From NCBI GenBank assembly GCA_964605095.1, contig CAZSBS010000063.1, positions 1 through 19,765 of the forward strand: a stretch of 19,765 bases of DNA. The letters are read 5' to 3'. Within the stretch, counting starts at the first letter, position 1. Every line of letters starts with the position of its first letter. Made by a program: the position numbers and the translations under genes. Source of the DNA: JAUWQU01 sp964605095 (GTDB lineage Bacteria > Planctomycetota > Phycisphaerae > SM23-33). Shown here piece by piece: positions 6,708 to 14,490 of this stretch. The notes under the pieces were generated by a model. The model did no database searches. It was not told the origin of the DNA and was given only the letters and a program-made list of their open reading frames with translations.

Positions 6708-7805
6708 ATGAAAGTGATCTGCGTCGTAGGCGCCCGGCCCAACTTCATGAAGATCGCGCCGCTGATGGAGGCGTTCGCCGCCGGCGGGCGTCTGGAGCCA
6801 TTTCTCGTCCACACCGGCCAGCATTACGACGAGCGGATGAGCGACCTGTTTTTCCGCCAGCTCGGCCTGCCTCAGCCGGATGTAAACCTCGAGATCGGCT
6901 CGGCCTCGCACGCGGTTCAGACGGCCGAGATCATGAAGGCGTTCGAGCCGGTCCTGCTTGCCCAGCAGCCGCGGGCGGTGCTCGTCGTCGGCGACGTCAA
7001 CAGCACCATCGCCTGCGGGCTGGTGGCAGTTAAGCTTGGTGTGCCGCTGGTGCATGTCGAGGCCGGGCTGAGAAGCTTCGACCGGACCATGCCCGAGGAA
7101 ATCAACCGCATCCTCACCGACGCGATCAGCGACCTGCTGTTCTGCACCGAACAGGCCGGCGTGGATAACCTCGCCCGCGAGGGCGCGGGCCAGGAGAAGG
7201 TCTTCCTCGTCGGCAACGTGATGATCGACGCGCTGCTGAAGAACCGCGCCAAGGCCGAGGCGTCGACCATCCTGGCGGATATGGGCATCGAGGCCGGCAA
7301 GTACGTGGTGCTCACGCTGCACCGGCCCGGCAACGTGGACGACCCGGCCGTGCTCGGCGGGCTGCTGGACGCGCTGGAAGTCGTGCAGCGCGACTGGCCG
7401 ATCGTGTTCCCGATCCACCCGCGAACGCGGAAGAACCTTGCCGGCTCGCCGCTGGGCAAGCGTGCGGCGGCGATGGGCAATCTGCGACTGATCGACCCGG
7501 CCGGGTATCTGGACTTCCTCAAACTGATGGCCTCGGCGCGGCTGGTGATGAGCGATTCCGGCGGCATCCAGGCCGAGACGACCATCCTCCAGGTGCCGTG
7601 CCTGACGCTTCGGACGACCACCGAGTGCCCATGCACGGTCGAGGTCGGCTCGAACCAGCTCGTCGGCTCCGACCCGGGAAAGATCGTCGCCGCCTACCGC
7701 CGGGTTATCGACGGCGCCGCCCGCCCGTGCCCCGCGCCGCCGCTGTGGGACGGCAAGGCCGCCCAAAGGACGGCCACGATAATGGCGGAGAAGCTCGCGC
7801 GGTAG
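6708..7805 (+). CDS. wecB: UDP-N-acetylglucosamine 2-epimerase (non-hydrolysing)
   Basis: A 365-residue cytoplasmic enzyme that interconverts UDP-GlcNAc and UDP-ManNAc, the precursor of ManNAc-type residues in surface polysaccharides. All family signatures are present: GARPNFMKIAP (8-18), HTGQHYD (35-41), VVGDVNST (93-100, with D96), HVEAGLRSFDRTMPEEINR (116-134, with E118 and E131), LTLHRPGN (202-209, with H205) and SDSGGIQAE near 284-292. These correspond to the catalytic Asp, two Glu and His known in the E. coli enzyme. Length is normal for the family. The start ATG at 6708 is preceded by AAGGGA. The nearby WbpP-like epimerase uses the same nucleotide-sugar pool, so both may serve one glycan pathway. 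The family assignment is near certain. Confidence 0.95.
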   Translation: MKVICVVGARPNFMKIAPLMEAFAAGGRLEPFLVHTGQHYDERMSDLFFRQLGLPQPDVNLEIGSASHAVQTAEIMKAFEPVLLAQQPRAVLVVGDVNSTIACGLVAVKLGVPLVHVEAGLRSFDRTMPEEINRILTDAISDLLFCTEQAGVDNLAREGAGQEKVFLVGNVMIDALLKNRAKAEASTILADMGIEAGKYVVLTLHRPGNVDDPAVLGGLLDALEVVQRDWPIVFPIHPRTRKNLAGSPLGKRAAAMGNLRLIDPAGYLDFLKLMASARLVMSDSGGIQAETTILQVPCLTLRTTTECPCTVEVGSNQLVGSDPGKIVAAYRRVIDGAARPCPAPPLWDGKAAQRTATIMAEKLAR

Positions 7806-7815
7806 CCGGCTCGAC

Positions 7816-7833
7816 AAGTCACGGAAGTGACTT
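7816..7833 (+). terminator. Hairpin just after wecB
   Basis: AAGTCAC, loop GGAA, GTGACTT: a perfect 7-bp stem beginning 11 bases after the wecB stop. No T-run follows, so it is terminator-positioned but not a canonical intrinsic terminator. Confidence 0.4.
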
Positions 7834-7876
7834 TGGACAGACCCAGCCAACGGGTCATCATGTTTAACTTGACGGA

Positions 7877-7907
7877 CACGGGCGATCGCAAAGCGGATCG
7901 CCGCGTG
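7877..7907. repeat. Bulged hairpin between wecB and the zinc-ribbon gene
   Basis: CACGGGCGATC (7877-7887) pairs with GATCGCCGCGTG (7896-7907), with one bulged G at 7903, giving 11 base pairs around an 8-base loop. Downstream, CTTGGTGTCGCC on the minus strand (7934-7945) echoes the TGGTGTC core of the REP-like motif near 5888. Its role is unknown. Confidence 0.4.
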
Positions 7908-8021
7908 CCAGCCGTGGCGGATATGAGCGGGACGGCGACACCAAGTGTGGCGTTTCAGGATTGATGAACATTCCGCCGGCATCATGTGGTCAAATCCGCC
8001 TGTCGGGCATAGGATTCTTCC

Positions 8022-8375
8022 ATGGCGGCCAAGTCCAGAAGTCCCGCGTTCCAGCCGCCAGGCACGCCGAGCAAGGAAGAGTCGATGATCGTCTGGAGAT
8101 TGCCAGCGGAGGCCATCGAGGATCCGTTTCGTCCTCCCCAGCAGCCTTGCGATGTTTTCTGTCTGCACTGCGGCAAGCAGTATTCCAGCGACAGAATGCA
8201 GTGGAAACGCCGCAACGGGAAAGGGGTCTGGTGCTGCCCGACTCACGGCTGCGATGGCGTGGGCTTTCAGTTGGACATCTTCCCCCTGACGGAAATGGGC
8301 GGGCAGTCCGGACAGGGGTCCGGCCAATACGACGATGCCGGCCAGGAGTACGAGATCGACGATGGGCCGTGGTGA
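8022..8375 (+). CDS. Small zinc-ribbon-like hypothetical protein
   Basis: A protein of up to 117 residues with a Cys pattern that suggests one zinc site: FCLHCGKQY (46-54) followed ~20 residues later by VWCCPTHGCDG (68-78), then an aromatic GFQLDIFP. The spacing CxxC-x(n)-CCxxxxC resembles a treble-clef or zinc-ribbon knuckle. The tail is acidic (DDAGQEYEIDDGPW). Two starts are plausible: ATG 8022 with AGGA 7 bases before, and ATG 8085 (residue 22) with AAGGA at 8073-8077 also 7 bases before; the first 21 residues look disordered, so the shorter form may be the true one. I recognise the layout as a recurring small planctomycete protein but know no function. It is unlinked to the neighbouring operons. 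Confidence 0.6.
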   Translation: MAAKSRSPAFQPPGTPSKEESMIVWRLPAEAIEDPFRPPQQPCDVFCLHCGKQYSSDRMQWKRRNGKGVWCCPTHGCDGVGFQLDIFPLTEMGGQSGQGSGQYDDAGQEYEIDDGPW

Positions 8376-8507
8376 ACCAGCCCTCTTCCGGTTCCCGGGG
8401 GCAAGGCTCGAAGCCTCAACCCAGCACCATTGCTTGCCGTTGGCCCATGTCCGGGGCAGAGGAATCCCGCGTGCGAATAGTTGGCTCAATTCTTGTGTCC
8501 GCAGGCC

Positions 8508-8513
8508 TATACT
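8508..8513 (+). promoter_or_regulatory. Candidate -10 box upstream of the MMPL operon
   Basis: TATACT matches five of six bases of the sigma-70 -10 consensus and lies about 79 bases before the start codon at 8592, in a stretch less GC-rich than its surroundings. No convincing -35 box is seen at 16-18 bases; TCAATT at 16 bases is weak. This is a guess from sequence. Confidence 0.3.
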
Positions 8514-8591
8514 GTCTAAAATGACGCCGAGGCGCTCTGGGGTATGTTCGCATCCGGCGCGTCGGGCCGGCAAGGGAAAGGTAGGCTCCGC

Positions 8592-11500
8592 ATGTCATTC
8601 AGTTCGGAAATCGTCGCCCGCAGTGTCAAACATTACAAGGCCGTAACGTGGTTCGTAATCGTTGCAACGCTGCTGGTGGCCGTGGTTGCGGCCGCCCCGT
8701 CGGTGTTTCCAAAGGCACTGAGCCTCCTCAACCCGGTGAAGGTGGACACCGACCCGGAGAACATGCTCGCTGCCGACGAGCCGGTCCGCCTTTTCCACAA
8801 CCGCATGAAGCGCGTGCTGAACCTGCACGACATGGTGGTTGTCGGCGTCGTCAACGACCGGGACCCCAACGGCGTGTTCAACGTCTCGACTTTGCGGAAG
8901 GTATATGAACTGGCGGAGTTCGCCAGGAAGCTCAAGGGCGCCGAGATCGGCCAGCCGGCAGGCAGCAGCGCCGGCGTGATCGACGTCGATCTTCTCTCGC
9001 TTTCGACGGTGGACTCCATCGAGCCCAGCGCCAACGGGGTGAGCTTTTCCAAGCTGATGCCCCAGCCGCCCGCCGACGACAAGGCGGCGCTGGAGGTCTG
9101 GCGAAAGGCCCGGCGGGTGCCTTTCCTGTTCGGCACGCTGCTGAGCGACAAGGACCCAGACAGGCCCGGCAAGACCCTCGACCCAGACCAACCCAGCAAG
9201 GCCATCGCGATGTACCTGCCGCTGACCCGCAAGGACCTCAGCCACGCCGTGTACGTCAAGCTCCAGGCCGAGACCGCCAGGCTAGGCGGGCCGGAGAAGT
9301 TCTACATCACCGGCCTGCCCGTGGCGGAGGACACGTTCGGCGTCGAGATGTTCATCCAGATGGCCATCAGCGCCCCGGCCGCGATGGTGGTTATCTTCCT
9401 GCTGATGCTGGTGTTCTTCCGCAAGCTGGTGCTGATCGTCGCGCCGATGATCGTGGCGATGGTCAGCGTGATAATAACGATGGGCGTGCTGATTATCGCG
9501 GGCTTCCCCGTGCATATCATGAGCAGCATGATCCCTATCTTCATCATGCCCATCGCGGTGCTGGACTCGATCCACATCATCAGCGAGTTTTTCGAGCGTT
9601 ACCAGGCCACGCGCGACCGCGAGAAGACCATTCGCACAGTAATGGGCGAGTTGTTCCAGCCGATGCTCTACACCTCGCTGACAAGCACCGCCGGCTTCGC
9701 CAGCGAGGCTTTGGCGCCGATCCCGCCGGTGCAGGTCTTCGGCCTGTTCGTCGCCTTCGGGATCATGGTCGCGTGGGTGCTGACCGTCACGTTCATACCA
9801 GCGTTCGTCATGTTCATCAACCCGGACAAGCTGGCAAACTTCGGCGCCGTCCACGCCGCCGAGGACGACGCGCTGGACCAGACCGCCCTCGGGCGGTTCC
9901 TGCGATGGGTGGCGGGCATCACCTATCGACGGGCAAAACTGATCCTCGTCGCAACGCTGCTGGTGATGTCCGTCGCCGGATACGGCATCAGCCGGATCAA
10001 CATCAACGACAACCCCGTCAAGTGGTTCGAGCCGTCGCACCCGATCCGCCAGGCCGATACGGTGCTCAACGAGTACTTCGGCGGCACGTACATGGCCTAC
10101 CTCGCGATCCAGTACGAGCCGCAGGCCTTCGACGCCAACACATTCGCCGCCGACCTGCACAAGCAGCTCGCCCAGCGATCCGCCGACGTTGAGGCCGAGA
10201 TGGCCAGGCTCGGCCCCGCGGCCGTTGAACTCGCCGCCGCCGGCCCCGCGGACGCCAATAGCGAACTGTTCCTGGCCTCGCTGAAGAAGAAGCTCGCCCC
10301 GCCGCGCTTCGCCGCCACCGACGGGCAACTGAAGGTGTGGGGCTACCCGGAGAAATTCCTGAACATCGAGGCCGACCGGTTCAGGCCCGCTGGCGCCAGC
10401 CCGCTTGCATTCGACGGCGTCAAGTATGCCAAGGCCCTGGGCACCCTTTCGGCCGAGCACGCCAAGCGGTTCACAGACGACATTGGGAAGCTCGACAAGC
10501 TAGTCGATGCGGCAGCGGCGACCAAACCCGCCACGCGCGATGCGATGCTCGAGCTGTTGGCGGGCAGATACTCCGGCACGGCGGAGCCGAGCGATCTGTC
10601 GCCCCTTCGGGGCTCTGTTCTTGATGGAGCACACACCGGGGGCTCACGCCCCCGGCCAAATGCTGCCGGCCCTTCGGGCCTCAATGCCGCCTCTGGCGAG
10701 CCGGCATTGCCGACAGTGGAGCCGCCGCTGCCGGCGATCGGCGAACCGGCCGAAAGTGGGGCCACCAAGCCTTCCGGATATGACCTTACCCCTGGGGGGC
10801 GGGCGGGCACACTACAAACAAACGTCTACGCCGCCGCTGCCAACGATTCCGTCAGCCTGCTCATCGACCAGATCCGCCAGGAGTCGCAGGTCTTCAAACA
10901 ACCGGACGTGCTGAAGTGGATGGCAAAGCTCCAGGGCGCAATGGGCAAGGCCGGAACGGTCGGCAAGAGCAACTCGCTTGTCGACATGGTCGAGACCGTT
11001 CACCGCGACCTGCTCGGCGGCGACCCCAACGAGTACCGCGTGCCCGCCAATGCTGCCACCGTCGCCCAGTGCATCGACCAGTTCCAGAGCGGCAGCCCCG
11101 ACCGCCGCAACGACATCTGGCACTTCGTGACGCCCAACTACCGCCTCGCGAGCATCTGGGTCCAGCTTACCAGCGGCGACAACCGCGACATGCAGAAGGT
11201 GGTCGAGGCCGTGAAGGAGTTCGCGGCCGCCAACCCGTCACCCGTACCGACGGAGCTTAACTGGTTCGGCCTGACGTACATCAACGTCGTCTGGCAGGAC
11301 AACATGGTCACCGGTATGCTGGAGGCGTTCATCGGCAGCTTCCTGGTGGTCTTCCTGCTGATGGTGATACTGTTCCGTTCCGTGCTGTGGGGCCTGCTGA
11401 GCATGATCCCGCTGACGGTAACCATCGCGACCATCTACGGCGTCATCGGCCTGGCCGGCAAGGACTACGACATGCCCGTGGCGGTGCTGAGCAGCCTGAC

Positions 11501-12032
11501 GCTCGGCCTGGCGGTGGACTTCGCCATACACTTCCTGGCCCGCGCCAGGACCATGCACGGGCGGTACGGCTCGTGGCAGCAGACGCTGCCGCACATCTTC
11601 GGCGAGCCGGCAAGGGCAATCACGCGGAACATAATCGTGATAGCCGCGGGGTTCCTGCCGCTGCTGCTGGCGCCGCTGGTGCCCTACCAGACAGTTGGCG
11701 TGCTGCTTGCGGTTATACTGCTCGTCGGAGGCGCAGCCACGCTGATTCTTCTGCCGGCACTGATCCGCACGCTCGAGCGCAGGCTATTCGTCTCGGCCGC
11801 ACCGATGTCCGCAAGCTGCAACTGCGGGGTGTGCATCGTCAGCGCCGTTGTCGCGGTGGCCATCATCGTAATGAGCGTCAAGCCGTACGTGCCGTGGCAG
11901 TGGTCGACGCTCACTTGGCTGGGCGCCGCAGCCGTGCCGGTCGCCGCGGCCGTCTGCGGCATCATGTCGCGCCGCGGCAAGTGCAGACAATCGCAACAAT
12001 GCGAACAACCGGACCAAGGAGAAATCCAATGA
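8592..12032 (+). CDS. RND/MMPL-family membrane transporter with an in-frame repeat insertion
   Basis: A 1146-residue transporter of the resistance-nodulation-division superfamily, MMPL branch. I took ATG 8592 (MSFSSEIVARSV) over the upstream in-frame ATG 8544 because AAAGGTAGG (8577-8585) precedes it. The two-fold RND layout is clear: TM1 (~17-36), first periplasmic loop, TM2-6 (~253-408, with the conserved VLDSIH), TM7 (~449-470), second loop to ~905, TM8-12 (~907-1066, with GLAVDFAIHFLARAR). Two extra hydrophobic segments follow at ~1080-1130. Residues ~667-740 in the second loop are low-complexity; the DNA there is a hairpin repeat. It overlaps the next gene by ATGA. With a LolA-like and a barrel protein downstream, export of a lipid or other hydrophobic molecule across the envelope is likely; the substrate is unknown. 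Confidence 0.88.
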   Translation: MSFSSEIVARSVKHYKAVTWFVIVATLLVAVVAAAPSVFPKALSLLNPVKVDTDPENMLAADEPVRLFHNRMKRVLNLHDMVVVGVVNDRDPNGVFNVSTLRKVYELAEFARKLKGAEIGQPAGSSAGVIDVDLLSLSTVDSIEPSANGVSFSKLMPQPPADDKAALEVWRKARRVPFLFGTLLSDKDPDRPGKTLDPDQPSKAIAMYLPLTRKDLSHAVYVKLQAETARLGGPEKFYITGLPVAEDTFGVEMFIQMAISAPAAMVVIFLLMLVFFRKLVLIVAPMIVAMVSVIITMGVLIIAGFPVHIMSSMIPIFIMPIAVLDSIHIISEFFERYQATRDREKTIRTVMGELFQPMLYTSLTSTAGFASEALAPIPPVQVFGLFVAFGIMVAWVLTVTFIPAFVMFINPDKLANFGAVHAAEDDALDQTALGRFLRWVAGITYRRAKLILVATLLVMSVAGYGISRININDNPVKWFEPSHPIRQADTVLNEYFGGTYMAYLAIQYEPQAFDANTFAADLHKQLAQRSADVEAEMARLGPAAVELAAAGPADANSELFLASLKKKLAPPRFAATDGQLKVWGYPEKFLNIEADRFRPAGASPLAFDGVKYAKALGTLSAEHAKRFTDDIGKLDKLVDAAAATKPATRDAMLELLAGRYSGTAEPSDLSPLRGSVLDGAHTGGSRPRPNAAGPSGLNAASGEPALPTVEPPLPAIGEPAESGATKPSGYDLTPGGRAGTLQTNVYAAAANDSVSLLIDQIRQESQVFKQPDVLKWMAKLQGAMGKAGTVGKSNSLVDMVETVHRDLLGGDPNEYRVPANAATVAQCIDQFQSGSPDRRNDIWHFVTPNYRLASIWVQLTSGDNRDMQKVVEAVKEFAAANPSPVPTELNWFGLTYINVVWQDNMVTGMLEAFIGSFLVVFLLMVILFRSVLWGLLSMIPLTVTIATIYGVIGLAGKDYDMPVAVLSSLTLGLAVDFAIHFLARARTMHGRYGSWQQTLPHIFGEPARAITRNIIVIAAGFLPLLLAPLVPYQTVGVLLAVILLVGGAATLILLPALIRTLERRLFVSAAPMSASCNCGVCIVSAVVAVAIIVMSVKPYVPWQWSTLTWLGAAAVPVAAAVCGIMSRRGKCRQSQQCEQPDQGEIQ
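10598..10684 (+). repeat. Hairpin-rich dispersed-type repeat inside the MMPL gene
   Basis: Three perfect hairpins stand in a row: GCCCC-TTC-GGGGC (10601-10613), CCGGGGGC-TCAC-GCCCCCGG (10636-10655) and GGCCC-TTC-GGGCC (10668-10680). The pattern of a GCCCCTTCGGGGC stem, a linker, and a stem around GGCTCACGCC resembles a repeat I associate with intergenic regions of planctomycete genomes. Here it is in frame and contributes about 29 residues (SPLRGSV through GPSGLNA) to the second periplasmic loop without a stop codon. Confidence 0.65.
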
Positions 12033-12889
12033 AGCGTATCAACACCATCAACCTCAGTGCCGCCCTGCTGCTGATCTCGGCCGCCGGACAGGCCGCACTG
12101 GCCGCCGACGAGCCGTCGGCGATGGACATAGTCCGCCGCGCCAACCGCGTGGCGTACTACCAGGGCAAAGATGGCCGGGCCAACGTGAAAATGACCATCA
12201 CCGACGACCAGGGCCGGACCAGGAACCGCGAGATGACCATCCTGCGATGGGACCAGCCGGACCCCAACGCCGCCAAGGCCGGTGCGGCACCACAAGACGC
12301 CGCCAAGGCCGATGAGTATTGCGGCGACCAGAAGTTCTACGTCTACTTCCACCGCCCTGCCGATGTAAACCGCATGGCCTTCCTCGTCTATAAACACCTG
12401 GACAAGGAAGATGACCGCTGGCTCTACCTGCCAGGGCTGGACCTGGTCAAACGCATAAGCTCAGCCGACAAGAGAACCAGCTTTGTGGGATCGAACTTCT
12501 TCTATGAGGACGTCTCGGGCCGGCATATTACCGACGACACGCATGAGCTGACCAAGACCACCGATACATACTACGTGCTCAAGTCCACGCCGAAGGACCC
12601 AAAGAGCGTCGAGTTCGGCCACTACGTCTCGTGGATACACAAGACGACGTTTGTGGTCGTCATGCAGGAGTACTACGATAAGGACGGCCTGAAGTACCGC
12701 ACGTACAAGGCCCTGGGCATGAAGCAGATCGACGGGTACTGGACGGTGACCAAGAGCGAGATGGCGGACCTTAAAACCAAGAGCAACACCGTGCTGGAGT
12801 ACGACAACGTGAAGTACAACGTCGGCATCCCCGAGGATGTCTTCACCGAACGCTACCTCCGGCGCGCGCCGCAGAGCTATTTGAAGTGA
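12029..12889 (+). CDS. LolA-like periplasmic protein (outer membrane lipoprotein-sorting family)
   Basis: A 286-residue exported protein. ATG 12029 overlaps the MMPL stop codon (ATGA) and has AAGGAG (12016-12021) 7 bases upstream. Residues 1-25 form a signal peptide (MKRINTINLSAALLLISAAG, cleavage probably after ALA). The mature part fits the outer membrane lipoprotein-sorting protein family of LolA-like folds: MTITDDQGRTRNREMTI, RMAFLVYKH, DRWLYLPGLDLVKRIS, FVGSNFFYEDVSGR and a C-terminal ERYLRRAP. Such proteins have a half-open beta barrel that can shield a lipid, and they are often coded beside MMPL transporters. A short Ala/Lys-rich insertion (NAAKAGAAPQDAAKADE) lies at about 89-107. The role as periplasmic shuttle between the transporter and the barrel is inferred from the operon. 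Confidence 0.85.
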   Translation: MKRINTINLSAALLLISAAGQAALAADEPSAMDIVRRANRVAYYQGKDGRANVKMTITDDQGRTRNREMTILRWDQPDPNAAKAGAAPQDAAKADEYCGDQKFYVYFHRPADVNRMAFLVYKHLDKEDDRWLYLPGLDLVKRISSADKRTSFVGSNFFYEDVSGRHITDDTHELTKTTDTYYVLKSTPKDPKSVEFGHYVSWIHKTTFVVVMQEYYDKDGLKYRTYKALGMKQIDGYWTVTKSEMADLKTKSNTVLEYDNVKYNVGIPEDVFTERYLRRAPQSYLK

Positions 12890-14433
12890 AAACCGCTATT
12901 CGGATCGCCAGTCCGACGCTTGCCTGCGTTGTATTGCTGATGGCGGCCTGGGCCTTGGGCGCCGACGAGCCGCCCCTTCCGGCCGGCGCTCCGACCACAC
13001 AGCCCGCGACCGGCACCGCCACAAGCATCACCGGCATTGCCGAGCCCGCTCTGCCGACCGGCGCGCCCGGCGAACCGGTACTGCCAACGGGCGCGCCGTC
13101 CACGGGCGAGCCGGCGTTGCCGGCGGGGCTCGAGCAGCCCAAGGTCCCCCCCGCCGGCCAGGCGCCCGGCCCGGTCCCAAAGCCTCAGCCCGCCGAGACC
13201 AACTGGCTCCAGGCCATGGGGCTTTCGGGGTTCCTCGACTTCCGCGCCGGCATCCGCACGCAGCGCGATCCGCACGAGAAGCAGGCCAGCCTCGGAGAGG
13301 CGCGGGCACAACTCGACTTCCAAAAGACGTGGAACAAGGTCACTTTCAAGGTCGTCGCCGACTTCCTGGAGGACCCGGTCCCCGATCACCAGGAGGTTGA
13401 CCTTTACCGCGGCCGGGGCTGGGTGGACCTGCGGCAGGCCAACGCCGCCTTCGGCCTGACGTCGTGGCTGGACGTGAAGGCGGGCCGGCAGATCCTCACC
13501 TGGGGGACCGGCGACCTGCTGTTCATCAACGACATGTTCCCCAAGGACTGGCAGGCGTTCTTCATCGGACGCGACGTGGAGTACCTCAAGGCCCCCTCCG
13601 ATGCCGTGAAGATGAGCTTCTACAGCGAGCCGGCCAACCTCGACGTGGTCTACACTCCGCGATTCAACGCCGACCGGTACATCACCGGCGAGAGGATAAG
13701 CTACTACAACTCGTCGCTGGGCCGGCTCGCCGGGCGCGACGCCGAGGCCCGCGTTGATGAGCGAGACGACTGCTTCCGCGACGATGAGTGGGCCGCTCGG
13801 CTTTACAAGAATGTGCAGGGCTACGAGCTGGCCGCGTATGGATACTGGGGATACTGGAAGAGCCCCGGCGGCTTCGACCCCGCCACCACGCGGGCGACCT
13901 TCCCGCGGCTGAGCGTATACGGCGCAAGCGTACGCGGGCAGGTCGGCGCCGGCATCGGCAACCTGGAGGCCGGCTACTACGACTCGCGCGACGACCGCAA
14001 CGGCGACGACCCGTTCGTCAATAACAGCCAGGTGCGTCTACTCGCCGGCTACGAGCGCGACCTGCCGATGATCGCTCGCGACCTGACCGTCGGCGTGCAG
14101 TACTACGTCGAGCTGATGATGCAGCATGACGAGTACGTTCGGTCCGTCCGCGCCCTGAACGCGGGCATTCCCACGGCCGACGAGGCCAGGCAGGTGATGA
14201 CCTTCCGGCTGACCAAGCTGCTGATGGAGCAGAACCTGCGGCTCTCGCTTTTCGCTTACTACAGCCCCACCGACGCCGACGCGTACCTGCGGCCCAGCGC
14301 CAATTACAAGATCGACGACCATTGGTCGGCCGAGGTCGGCGGGAATGTCTTCATCGGCCGGGCCACGCACACGTTCTTCGGGCAGTTCCGGGACAACTCG
14401 AACGTATACGCGGCCCTACGGTACAGCTTCTGA
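12886..14433 (+). CDS. Outer-membrane beta-barrel protein (DUF1302-like)
   Basis: A 515-residue protein starting with GTG at 12886, overlapping the LolA-like stop codon by 4 bases (GTGA), so probably translationally coupled. A signal peptide spans about 1-25 (AAWALGADEP at the cleavage region). Residues ~26-105 are a Pro/Ala/Gly-rich linker with repeated EPALPTGAP-type units. From ~110 on there are alternating amphipathic strands with many aromatic residues, and the chain ends in AALRYSF; a C-terminal Phe preceded by alternating residues is the outer-membrane barrel insertion signature. GRQILTWGTGDLLFINDMFP (199-218) resembles the DUF1302 porin-like family, whose genes often accompany MMPL transporters and lipoprotein-sorting-like proteins. 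It probably forms the outer-membrane part of the export route. The barrel assignment is good; the family name is less certain. Confidence 0.75.
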   Translation: MKTAIRIASPTLACVVLLMAAWALGADEPPLPAGAPTTQPATGTATSITGIAEPALPTGAPGEPVLPTGAPSTGEPALPAGLEQPKVPPAGQAPGPVPKPQPAETNWLQAMGLSGFLDFRAGIRTQRDPHEKQASLGEARAQLDFQKTWNKVTFKVVADFLEDPVPDHQEVDLYRGRGWVDLRQANAAFGLTSWLDVKAGRQILTWGTGDLLFINDMFPKDWQAFFIGRDVEYLKAPSDAVKMSFYSEPANLDVVYTPRFNADRYITGERISYYNSSLGRLAGRDAEARVDERDDCFRDDEWAARLYKNVQGYELAAYGYWGYWKSPGGFDPATTRATFPRLSVYGASVRGQVGAGIGNLEAGYYDSRDDRNGDDPFVNNSQVRLLAGYERDLPMIARDLTVGVQYYVELMMQHDEYVRSVRALNAGIPTADEARQVMTFRLTKLLMEQNLRLSLFAYYSPTDADAYLRPSANYKIDDHWSAEVGGNVFIGRATHTFFGQFRDNSNVYAALRYSF

Positions 14434-14458
14434 AATGACAAATGATAAATGATAAATG
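14434..14458. repeat. Tandem heptamer repeat AATGATA, 3.6 copies
   Basis: AATGACA, AATGATA, AATGATA, AATG run immediately from the base after the barrel-protein stop codon. The repeat lies between convergent genes. It is A/T rich in an otherwise GC-rich window. Confidence 0.7.
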
Positions 14459-14490
14459 CCAAACTGGGCAGCTCCGCATAGCCGCGATTG

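Noticed and set aside
7961..8524. Plus-strand open frame of 187 codons overlapping the zinc-ribbon gene
   Set aside because: Competing frame with no motif; the 117-residue frame has patterned cysteines and SD sequences.
6405..8573. Long minus-strand open frame of 722 codons opposite wecB
   Set aside because: Antisense shadow of a GC-rich gene: wecB on the plus strand has every family motif, while this product is low-complexity in Arg/His/Gly with no recognisable domain.
10598..10684. CRISPR-like array or intrinsic terminators within the MMPL gene
   Set aside because: The stems differ in sequence, there are no equal spacers and no T-runs, and the frame stays open through them.
11387..12028. 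N-terminal extension of the LolA-like frame
   Set aside because: It overlaps the MMPL transporter's conserved helices in another frame, and the real start at 12029 has an SD and a signal peptide.
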